A program made the position numbers and the translations under genes. Shown here piece after piece: positions 1 through 5,416 of a stretch of DNA of 9,699 nucleotides. Origin of the DNA: an uncultured Hyphomicrobiales bacterium. GTDB lineage: Bacteria > Pseudomonadota > Alphaproteobacteria > Rhizobiales > Rhizobiaceae. Location: the NCBI GenBank assembly GCA_943914405.1, contig CALUBX010000184.1:1-9699 (forward strand). The letters are read 5' to 3'. Under the pieces are notes generated by a model. That model was not told the origin of the DNA, did no database searches, and worked only from the letters and a program-made list of their open reading frames with translations. The first letter of the stretch is position 1. Each line of letters starts with the position of its first letter.

Positions 1-1626
1 GGCGGGGCTCGCAGCCAGCCGCGCGTCGTTCCCGCGGCCGCACCGCCCAGGCCAAGCGCCCGGGTCAGCCGCGACGCCCAGTCTTCGCTTCTGTCACCTG
101 AGGGCTTCCAGCTTCCGCCGGTCCATCTTCTGGCGGAACCGAAGGCAGTCGCTCGCGACGCATCCCTGTCAGCCGATGCGCTGGAGCAGAACGCCCGCAT
201 GCTGGAAGGCGTGCTAGAGGATTTCGGCGTGAAGGGCGAGATCATCCATGTCCGCCCCGGCCCGGTGGTCACGCTCTACGAACTGGAGCCGGCGCCGGGC
301 ATCAAGTCGTCGCGCGTCATCGGACTGGCCGACGACATCGCCCGCTCGATGAGCGCGATCGCTGCCCGCGTCGCCGTGGTGCCGGGCCGCAACGCGATCG
401 GCATCGAGCTGCCGAACCGCACCCGCGAGACCGTCTATCTGCGCGAGATGATCGGCTCGAAGGATTTCGAAGGCAGCAAGGCCAAGCTCGCCATGGCGCT
501 CGGCAAGACGATCGGCGGCGAGCCGGTCGTGGCCGACCTCGCCAAGATGCCGCATCTGCTCGTTGCCGGTACCACCGGTTCGGGTAAGTCGGTCGCCATC
601 AACACCATGATCCTGTCGCTTCTCTACCGCTACACGCCGGAGAAGTGCCGCCTGATCATGATCGATCCGAAAATGCTCGAACTCTCCGTCTATGACGGCA
701 TTCCGCACCTGCTTTCTCCCGTCGTCACCGACCCGAAAAAGGCGGTTGTCGCGCTCAAATGGACCGTGCGGGAGATGGAAGAGCGCTACAAGAAAATGTC
801 GAAGATCGGCGTGCGCAATATCGACGGCTTCAACAGCCGCGTGGAGCAGGCGATCGAGCGTGGCGAGGTGCTGACCCGCACCGTGCAGACCGGCTTCGAC
901 CGCCAGACGGGCGAGGCTGTCTATGAGACCGAAGAATTCGACCTGCAGCCCATCCCGTACATCGTGGTGATCATCGACGAAATGGCCGACCTGATGATGG
1001 TGGCCGGCAAGGATATCGAAGGCGCAGTCCAGCGTCTGGCGCAAATGGCGCGCGCCGCCGGCATCCATGTCATCATGGCGACGCAGCGCCCCTCGGTCGA
1101 CGTCATCACCGGTACGATCAAGGCCAACTTCCCGACCCGCATCTCGTTCCAGGTGACCTCCAAGATCGACAGCCGCACCATCCTCGGCGAGCAGGGCGCA
1201 GAGCAGCTGCTCGGTCAGGGCGACATGCTCTACATGGCCGGCGGCGGGCGCATCCAGCGCGTTCACGGCCCCTTCGTCTCCGATATCGAGGTGGAGGAGA
1301 TCGTTGCCTACTTGAAAACCCAAGGGGCGCCCCAATATCTCGATGCGATCACGGCCGATGAGGACGAGGATGGCGGCGACGGCGCAGGACCGGCTGGAAC
1401 CTCCAACTTGTCCGACTCGGACGACCCTTACGACCAGGCTGTGGCGGTCGTGCTGCGCGACGGCAAGGCTTCCACATCCTACGTCCAGCGCCGGCTGGGC
1501 ATCGGCTATAACCGCGCTGCCTCGATCATCGAGCGCATGGAGAAGGAAGGGATCGTTGGTCCTGCCAACCATGCGGGCAAGCGCGAGATCCTGGTGCCGA
1601 CCGAGGGCGACATCTTAGAGCGGTAG
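1..1626 (+). CDS. ftsK: DNA translocase FtsK, C-terminal part (5' end outside window)
   Basis: FtsK is a septum-anchored, ATP-driven double-stranded DNA pump that moves the chromosome terminus during division and activates XerCD recombination at dif. The frame is open from base 1, so 541 residues are visible, and the N-terminal membrane domain lies upstream of the window. An Ala/Pro/Arg-rich linker (residues about 1-35) precedes the family's LPPVHLLAEP-type motif. The alpha domain follows at about 62-160. The RecA-like motor has Walker A GTTGSGKS at 190-197 (bases 568-591) and Walker B VVIIDEMADL with Asp326-Glu327. The winged-helix gamma domain that reads KOPS sites occupies about 475-537 (DPYDQAVAVV to KREILV), after an acidic Asp/Gly-rich linker. 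An internal ATG at 199 is not the real start, because conserved sequence continues upstream of it. No frameshift is visible. The next gene, lolA, starts 73 bases downstream on the same strand. Confidence 0.97.
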   Translation, partial: GGARSQPRVVPAAAPPRPSARVSRDAQSSLLSPEGFQLPPVHLLAEPKAVARDASLSADALEQNARMLEGVLEDFGVKGEIIHVRPGPVVTLYELEPAPGIKSSRVIGLADDIARSMSAIAARVAVVPGRNAIGIELPNRTRETVYLREMIGSKDFEGSKAKLAMALGKTIGGEPVVADLAKMPHLLVAGTTGSGKSVAINTMILSLLYRYTPEKCRLIMIDPKMLELSVYDGIPHLLSPVVTDPKKAVVALKWTVREMEERYKKMSKIGVRNIDGFNSRVEQAIERGEVLTRTVQTGFDRQTGEAVYETEEFDLQPIPYIVVIIDEMADLMMVAGKDIEGAVQRLAQMARAAGIHVIMATQRPSVDVITGTIKANFPTRISFQVTSKIDSRTILGEQGAEQLLGQGDMLYMAGGGRIQRVHGPFVSDIEVEEIVAYLKTQGAPQYLDAITADEDEDGGDGAGPAGTSNLSDSDDPYDQAVAVVLRDGKASTSYVQRRLGIGYNRAASIIERMEKEGIVGPANHAGKREILVPTEGDILER

Positions 1627-1636
1627 GCCACCTGAC

Positions 1637-1644
1637 GGGGAGGG
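1637..1644 (+). other. KOPS-like octamer (GGGGAGGG) just after ftsK
   Basis: The octamer matches the FtsK-orienting polar sequence GGGNAGGG defined in E. coli. It lies 10 bases after the ftsK stop. Two further matches, both GGGCAGGG and also on the plus strand, are at 6659-6666 (in phoX) and 8520-8527 (antisense to leuC). I found none on the minus strand. A G-rich octamer in GC-rich DNA can arise by chance, and this one could also be read as a Shine-Dalgarno for an ATG at 1646. Its function is therefore inference. Confidence 0.35.
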
Positions 1645-1699
1645 GATGGTCATCAAGACGCCGCCTTTGGCGGCCAAGAAAACAGGGAAGGAGACCCGA

Positions 1700-2347
1700 A
1701 TGAAGACCGACATATCCCACCTTTCCCTTTCCATCGGGCGCCGGCGGTTCACGCTGGGGCTCGCAGGCTTGGCGGCCGCCTCACTTGTGCCGACGATCGG
1801 CGTCGCCCAGACCGCTGACGGTGCCGCGGCGCAGAAGATCGCCGACCATTTCTCCTCGGTGAAGACGATGATGGGCGAATTCGTGCAGTTCGGCCCGCGC
1901 GGCGAGCAAACCGGCGGCAAGTTCTTCATCGAACGGCCCGGCAAGCTGCGCTTCAACTTCGAGGATCCGTCGCCGGTTCGGGTTATCGCCGACGGCGACA
2001 ATGTGGCCATCGGCAACATGAAGCTGAAGACCTGGGACCTCTATCCGCTTTCCAAGACGCCGCTCAGCCTGCTGCTCGCAACCAAGATCGACCTCAGCAA
2101 CCAGATGGTCCGGGACGTCAAGCAGGAAACCGACCTCACCACGATCGTGCTCGGCAACAAGAGTGTGTTCGGTGACTCGACGATCACCATGATGTTCGAC
2201 AGCAAGACCTTCGACCTGCGCCAGTGGACGATCACGGACGCGCAGAACAAGGACACGTCGGTGATGGTCTATAATGTCCGCGAAGGCGTGAGCCTGGACG
2301 AAAAGGTTTTTGCCATTCCCTATAGCGAGATCCGCAAACCGGGCTGA
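1700..2347 (+). CDS. lolA: Outer-membrane lipoprotein carrier protein LolA
   Basis: LolA is the periplasmic chaperone that takes lipoproteins released by LolCDE from the inner membrane and ferries them to the outer membrane. The predicted product has 215 residues, a normal length. Residues 14-36 form a signal peptide: the Arg-rich GRRRFTLGL segment, a hydrophobic stretch (LAGLAAASLVPTIG) and an Ala-rich cleavage region (VAQTA). The mature part shows the LolA pattern of repeated beta strands: GEFVQF, GKFFIERPGKLRF, PSPVRVIADGDNV, LYPLSKTPLSLLL and a C-terminal IPYSEIRKPG. I chose the ATG at 1700 because AAGGAG at 1688-1693 sits 6 bases upstream. An in-frame ATG at 1646 would add 18 polar residues before the signal peptide. 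The Arg pair followed by Arg-Phe resembles a Tat motif. The gene follows ftsK closely and is probably co-transcribed with it. Confidence 0.9.
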   Translation: MKTDISHLSLSIGRRRFTLGLAGLAAASLVPTIGVAQTADGAAAQKIADHFSSVKTMMGEFVQFGPRGEQTGGKFFIERPGKLRFNFEDPSPVRVIADGDNVAIGNMKLKTWDLYPLSKTPLSLLLATKIDLSNQMVRDVKQETDLTTIVLGNKSVFGDSTITMMFDSKTFDLRQWTITDAQNKDTSVMVYNVREGVSLDEKVFAIPYSEIRKPG

Positions 2348-2381
2348 CCTCGTGTCCGGTCCGGATCTCGCCGCGTTCTTT
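2325..2381 (+). terminator. Probable Rho-independent terminator of lolA, overlapping its stop codon
   Basis: GCGAGATCCG at 2325-2334 is perfectly complementary to CGGATCTCGC at 2362-2371. Inside this 10-bp stem, ACCGG (2338-2342) pairs with CCGGT (2356-2360). The hairpin is followed by a pyrimidine-rich stretch, GTTCTTTTC, from 2375. The lolA stop (2345-2347) lies in the apical loop, so the 5' arm is coding sequence. The T-run is imperfect, so read-through into xthA is possible. Confidence 0.65.
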
Positions 2382-2414
2382 TCGGGCTTCTCATCATCGC
2401 GCAAATTTTCTAAA

Positions 2415-2436
2415 CCTCGGCCCCGAAAGCCCGAGG
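2415..2436 (+). promoter_or_regulatory. Hairpin enclosing the xthA ribosome binding site
   Basis: CCTCGG (2415-2420) is complementary to CCGAGG (2431-2436) across a 10-base loop. The 3' arm contains GAGG of the xthA Shine-Dalgarno (GAGGTGAC, 2433-2440), whose ATG is at 2443. The same 3' region (AAGCCCG, 2427-2433) can instead pair with CGGGCTT at 2383-2389. The pairing is direct observation. A role in limiting translation is inference. Confidence 0.4.
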
Positions 2437-2442
2437 TGACGC

Positions 2443-3243
2443 ATGACTTTTTCTATAACGACCTGGAACATCAACTCTGTGCGGCTGCGCATGCCGATCG
2501 TCGAGCAGTTCCTGGTGCGTCACAAGCCCGATATTCTCTGCCTGCAGGAGATCAAGTGCCAGGAGCATGAATTTCCGCTGCAGCCGCTCAAGGATCTCGG
2601 CTATCAGCACATCATCATCCATGGCCAGAAGGGCTATCACGGCGTTGCCATCGCCTCGAAGGTGCCGCTGCTGGAGGATCATCGCCAGAATTACTGCGGT
2701 GTGGGCGACGCTCGCCATATCTCGGCGATCTTCGAGCGCGGGTCACGGCGCATCCGCCTCCACAATTTCTATGTGCCGGCCGGCGGCGACGAGCCCGACC
2801 GCAGCGTCAATCCAAAATTCGGGCACAAGCTCGACTTCGTAGAGGAAATGAAGAGCCTGAAGGCGGACATGCCCGGCATCTCCTCCATCCTGGTCGGCGA
2901 CCTCAACATCGCCCCGCTCGAAAACGACGTCTGGAGCCATAAGCAGATGCTGAAGGTGATCAGCCATACGCCCGTGGAGACGGACGGAATGAAGGAAGTG
3001 ATCGCCCGCGGCGGCTGGCTCGACCTGATGCGCCACCACACGCCCGAGCCCGCCAAGATCTACACCTGGTGGAGCTATCGCGCGAAGGACTGGGAAGCGG
3101 CGGACCGCGGCCGGCGCCTCGATCACATCTGGTCTTCGCCGGATCTCGGCCCGGTTCTCGACCGCATCGACGTGCTCAAGGAAGCGCGCGGCTGGAACCA
3201 GCCCTCCGACCACGTTCCGGTGACGGCCGTGTTCAAGTTCTAA
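2443..3243 (+). CDS. xthA: Exodeoxyribonuclease III (AP endonuclease)
   Basis: This is a cytoplasmic, Mg-dependent DNA repair nuclease. It cuts abasic sites and trims blocked 3' ends in base excision repair. The product has 266 residues, typical for the ExoIII branch of the endonuclease/exonuclease/phosphatase superfamily. Diagnostic motifs are present in order: WNINSVRLR at 8-16, LQEIK with metal ligand Glu36, YHGVAI at 65-70, GDLNIAP at 152-158, RRLDHIW in the C-terminal third, and SDHVPV with Asp256-His257 as the catalytic pair. The ATG at 2443 has an excellent Shine-Dalgarno (GAGGTGAC, 2433-2440). The gene lies 95 bases after lolA behind a terminator-like hairpin, so it may be transcribed partly on its own. 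I see no clear promoter in that short gap. No key residue is missing. Confidence 0.95.
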   Translation: MTFSITTWNINSVRLRMPIVEQFLVRHKPDILCLQEIKCQEHEFPLQPLKDLGYQHIIIHGQKGYHGVAIASKVPLLEDHRQNYCGVGDARHISAIFERGSRRIRLHNFYVPAGGDEPDRSVNPKFGHKLDFVEEMKSLKADMPGISSILVGDLNIAPLENDVWSHKQMLKVISHTPVETDGMKEVIARGGWLDLMRHHTPEPAKIYTWWSYRAKDWEAADRGRRLDHIWSSPDLGPVLDRIDVLKEARGWNQPSDHVPVTAVFKF

Positions 3244-3345
3244 AGCGTGTCGCGATCTCAGACTCGCGCCTCACGTTTTAACTCTTTGCGTTGGCGCATG
3301 TCGTGATCGCAAAACCGCTGCACACCTTTGCGCGACATGCTCTAG
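3242..3345. repeat. RIME-like intergenic mosaic repeat (about 104 bp)
   Basis: Read on the minus strand, this segment has the characteristic string of the Rhizobiaceae RIME1-type element: AGAGCATGTCGCGCAAA, then GTGTGCAGCGGTTTTGCGAT, then CGACATGC, ending in a GTCGCGACACGCTTTA-like end. The ends are imperfect inverted repeats: AAAGCGTGTCGCG (3242-3254) against CGCGACATGCTCT (3331-3343) matches at 11 of 13 positions. A perfect internal repeat pairs GCATGTCG (3296-3303) with CGACATGC (3333-3340). A second small hairpin pairs CGCGA (3251-3255) with TCGCG (3264-3268). The element fills the gap between the convergent xthA and cyclic-nucleotide-binding genes and starts inside the xthA stop codon. 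Assignment to RIME is from memory of the family consensus, not a search. Confidence 0.75.
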
Positions 3346-3361
3346 CTCGCGGCCTGGCCTA

Positions 3362-3817
3362 CTAGCGGAATCGGTGGCCCATCGCGGCCGCCGCTTTGGC
3401 CAGGTTCGAGATATTGTCGCGGATACGGCTTTCGATCAGCCGGCCGACTTGGGGATATTCCTCCAGCAGGCGCTGGAAGAGCGAGCGCCCGATCTTGAGC
3501 ACTTCGGCATCTTCCGCCGCAATGGCTGTGAACTTGCGTTCCACCATGGTCACCAGCGCCAGTTCCGACAGCAGCGTCCCCGGGCCCACCGTCTTCTCCA
3601 GCCGCACATTTCCATCCCGGTCGGATAGGTAGAGATCGATGCTGCCCTTGGTCACGATAAAGGCCGCCTCGGCTGGCGAGCGCTCTCGAAACAGCTCCTG
3701 TCCGCCCGCGATCGCGCGGCGTTCGGCGCCAAAAGCGATCAGGCGCAACTGGTCGTCGTCCAACTCCTTGAAGAGCGGGACCTGCGACAAGAGGCGGATA
3801 TCGTCGTTGAGCGCCAT
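3362..3817 (-). CDS. Standalone cyclic-nucleotide-binding (cNMP/CAP-type) domain protein
   Basis: The 151-residue product is almost entirely one CAP_ED beta-barrel. It opens with LLSQVPLFKELDDDQLRLIA, followed by the barrel strands (IVTKGSIDLYL, KTVGPGTLLSELALV, RKFTAIAAEDAEVLKI) and a C-terminal helix. It has no DNA-binding helix-turn-helix, kinase or membrane domain. In the phosphate-binding cassette the usual Gly-Glu is Ser84-Glu85, with an Arg at 94. Ligand binding is therefore possible but not assured. The ATG at 3817 is preceded by a modest ACAGG. The gene begins 25 bases after the response regulator on the same strand, so the two very likely form an operon, which suggests an accessory signalling role. 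The ligand and partner cannot be told from sequence. It is not a Crp/Fnr transcription factor, since the HTH is absent. Confidence 0.85.
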   Translation of the reverse strand: MALNDDIRLLSQVPLFKELDDDQLRLIAFGAERRAIAGGQELFRERSPAEAAFIVTKGSIDLYLSDRDGNVRLEKTVGPGTLLSELALVTMVERKFTAIAAEDAEVLKIGRSLFQRLLEEYPQVGRLIESRIRDNISNLAKAAAAMGHRFR

Positions 3818-3820
3818 GAG

Positions 3821-3845
3821 CCTGTCTTAGGGTGAACCTGTCTTA
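3821..3845. repeat. 9-bp direct repeat at the regulator/cNMP gene junction
   Basis: CCTGTCTTA occurs at 3821-3829 and again at 3837-3845. On the coding (minus) strand this reads TAAGACAGG twice, 16 bases apart. The first copy contains the TAA stop of the response regulator, and the second supplies the AGG ahead of the cNMP gene's ATG. It could be a small local duplication that supplied the second gene's ribosome binding site. Confidence 0.5.
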
Positions 3846-4523
3846 CGGTACGATCTTGTAGCCGCCGTTTTCCGTGACCAGGATTTCGGCGCTGGACGGG
3901 TCGCGCTCGATCTTCTGGCGGAGGCGGTAGACGTGGGTTTCGAGCGTATGGGTCGTCACGCCTGAATTGTAACCCCAAACCTCTTCCAGGAGAACATCGC
4001 GCGTCACCACCTTCTGACCCGCACGATAGAGATAGCGGATGATGGCCGCTTCCTTCTCGGTCAGGCGGATCTTCTTGCCGTCGTCGGTGGTCAGCAGTTT
4101 CTGGCTCGGCTTGAAGATATAGGGGCCGACGGTGAAGGTGGCGTCCTCGCTCTGCTCGAACTGGCGAAGCTGGGCGCGGATGCGGGCCAGCAGAACGGCG
4201 AAGCGGAAGGGCTTGGTCACGTAATCGTTCGCACCGGCTTCCAGACCGAGCACGGTGTCGGCATCGGTGTCATGGCCCGTCAGCATGATGATCGGCGCCT
4301 TGAAGCCGTTCTTGCGCAGAAGCTTGACCGCTTCGCGGCCGTCCATGTCCGGCAGGCCCACATCCATGATCAGCAGGTCGACCTGCGCGGTCTTTGCCGT
4401 CTGCATGGCCTTGGATGCGTTAGGCTCCTGAAGGATCGAGAACTCGTCATAGAAGGCCAGCTGTTCCACCAGCGTCTCGCGCAGGTCTTCGTCGTCGTCC
4501 ACGAGGAGTATGGTACGCGCCAT
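3843..4523 (-). CDS. cenR: OmpR/PhoB-family response regulator, CenR-like
   Basis: This is a two-component transcription regulator of 226 residues. The receiver domain spans about 4-120: acidic pocket Asp9-Asp10-Asp11, phospho-acceptor Asp54 in LLIMDVGLPDMDG, Thr82 in MLTGHD, and Lys104 in VTKPF. The winged-helix DNA-binding domain covers about 130-226, with RLTEKEAAIIRYLYRAG, the recognition-helix region VTTHTLETHVYRLRQKIE, and the C-terminal wing GGYKIVP. All phosphorelay residues are intact. I prefer the ATG at 4523, giving MARTILLVDDDED, because it fits the family N-terminus and has AAAGGCGAAGA upstream. An in-frame ATG at 4586 would add 21 unconserved residues. Closeness to alphaproteobacterial CenR, an envelope regulator, is recognised from memory. 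The kinase is not encoded nearby, as expected if the partner is an unlinked CenK. The family call is firm and the symbol less so. Confidence 0.85.
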   Translation of the reverse strand: MARTILLVDDDEDLRETLVEQLAFYDEFSILQEPNASKAMQTAKTAQVDLLIMDVGLPDMDGREAVKLLRKNGFKAPIIMLTGHDTDADTVLGLEAGANDYVTKPFRFAVLLARIRAQLRQFEQSEDATFTVGPYIFKPSQKLLTTDDGKKIRLTEKEAAIIRYLYRAGQKVVTRDVLLEEVWGYNSGVTTHTLETHVYRLRQKIERDPSSAEILVTENGGYKIVP

Positions 4524-4592
4524 GCCGTCTTCGCCTTTCGCTTGTTCGGGTTCCGCGACAGATCCCTGCACCTGGTGCGGGTGCATGAGGGC

Positions 4593-4598
4593 TTATAG
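4593..4598 (-). promoter_or_regulatory. Possible -10 element for the response-regulator operon
   Basis: On the minus strand the hexamer is CTATAA, close to the rhizobial housekeeping -10 (CTATAT). I see no good -35 at 16-18 bases. If it is used, transcription would begin near 4586. That would put the alternative ATG at 4586 at the RNA's very end and favours the ATG at 4523. Confidence 0.25.
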
Positions 4599-4626
4599 TT
4601 TCTTGTCTACAACATCGACCATCAAT

Positions 4627-4644
4627 CCCGAAACGAATTTCGGG
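4627..4644. promoter_or_regulatory. Perfect 7-bp inverted repeat in the divergent spacer
   Basis: CCCGAAA and TTTCGGG flank a 4-base CGAA centre. The site lies in the 278-base gap between the divergent response-regulator and L,D-transpeptidase genes. It has no T-run on either side, so it is more like an operator or RNA hairpin than a terminator. A weaker dyad, CAGAT-CC-ATCTG, lies at 4656-4667. I see no gene and no confident promoter elsewhere in this gap. Confidence 0.4.
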
Positions 4645-4801
4645 AGTGCCGCATGCAGATCCATCTGTTGAAGGCAAGCCGCCAGAGCGGGACGGCGGAC
4701 CTTCCATCGTGCTATGAAGTCAAACAAAATCACACTCAAAGCAAAAACATGTGAGCCGAATGCAGCAGCACCGCACCCGCGAGACGAGGGGATCAGGCGT
4801 C

Positions 4802-5308
4802 GTGACGGTACGAACGGCCCCGAGCGACCGCCGGCGGGCGATCGTCAGCCTCGGCGGGATCACGGTTCCGGCGGCGCTGGGGCGGTCTGGCAAATCCGCG
4901 TTCAAGCGCGAGGGCGACGGGGCGACGCCGATCGCGCCGATGCGCCTACTTTATGGCTTTACCCGCGGAGACAAGGTGCGCCTGCCGCAGACGCCGCTTC
5001 GCATCCGGCGGATCGCCAAGTCCATGCTATGGTGCGACCAGCCGGACCATCCCGCTTACAACCGGCTGGTCAGGGCGCCGTTTCGTCCCAGCCACGAGGA
5101 GATGATGCGCCTCGACGGGCTCTACGACATCTGCCTCGTGCTCGACTGGAACATCACCTCGCGCAAGCGATACGGCGGCTCGGCGATCTTCTTCCATCTG
5201 GCCAAGCCCGGCTACGAGCCTACCGCAGGCTGCGTGGCAGTTGGCCTGCGCGACATGAAGCGCCTGCTGCCGCATCTTCGACGGGGCACCATCGTCCGGG
5301 TGCTGTGA
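4802..5308 (+). CDS. YkuD-type L,D-transpeptidase family protein
   Basis: YkuD-fold enzymes use a catalytic Cys to form 3-3 cross-links in peptidoglycan or to attach proteins to it. From this start the product has 168 residues. An N-terminal ALGRSGKSAFKREGDGATP block is typical of one YkuD branch. It is followed by a central region (DQPDHPAYNRLV) and the active-site stretch GSAIFFHLAKPG ... PTAGCVAV, with His132 and Cys144. The GTG at 4802 is preferred because GAGGGGATC (4786-4794) closely matches the 16S anti-Shine-Dalgarno complement. Other in-frame starts are GTG 4751 and ATG 4760 (up to 185 residues), both with poor ribosome sites. None of the three gives a signal peptide or membrane segment, which is odd for a periplasmic enzyme. 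It is divergent from the CenR-like operon and 108 bases ahead of phoX. Substrate is unknown. Confidence 0.85.
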   Translation: MTVRTAPSDRRRAIVSLGGITVPAALGRSGKSAFKREGDGATPIAPMRLLYGFTRGDKVRLPQTPLRIRRIAKSMLWCDQPDHPAYNRLVRAPFRPSHEEMMRLDGLYDICLVLDWNITSRKRYGGSAIFFHLAKPGYEPTAGCVAVGLRDMKRLLPHLRRGTIVRVL

Positions 5309-5360
5309 CCGGAGGTTGAATGGAGATGCAGCACCGGTGTCGTACGCTCGCAATATGCGC

Positions 5361-5394
5361 CCTCTAAGTTGAAGAGGATCCAAACCAGATCCTC
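5361..5394 (+). promoter_or_regulatory. Two mutually exclusive hairpins in the phoX leader
   Basis: GAGGATC (5374-5380) pairs perfectly with GATCCTC (5388-5394) over a 7-base loop. The overlapping AGAGG (5373-5377) can instead pair with upstream CCTCT (5361-5365). The structure ends 10 bases before the phoX Shine-Dalgarno (GGAGAT, 5405-5410). It could be a leader RNA switch or simply a protein-binding dyad. No promoter is evident in the 108-base gap after the L,D-transpeptidase gene. Confidence 0.4.
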
Positions 5395-5416
5395 AACCAA
5401 CCCCTGGAGATATGAC

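Noticed and set aside
214..1572. Long minus-strand open frame (452 codons) opposite ftsK
   Set aside because: It lies wholly antisense to a strongly conserved gene. Its His/Asp/Gly-rich composition is typical of antisense frames in GC-rich DNA, and it has no recognisable domain.
4712..4717. CTATGA as a -10 for the L,D-transpeptidase gene
   Set aside because: There is no -35 at a suitable distance and the hexamer match is poor.
4714..5319. Alternative 201-codon frame overlapping the L,D-transpeptidase gene
   Set aside because: The overlapping frame at 4802-5308 has the YkuD active-site motif and a good ribosome site. This one has neither.
5332..5339. CACCGGTG palindrome between the L,D-transpeptidase gene and phoX
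   Set aside because: It is only 8 bases, common in GC-rich DNA, with no promoter element around it.
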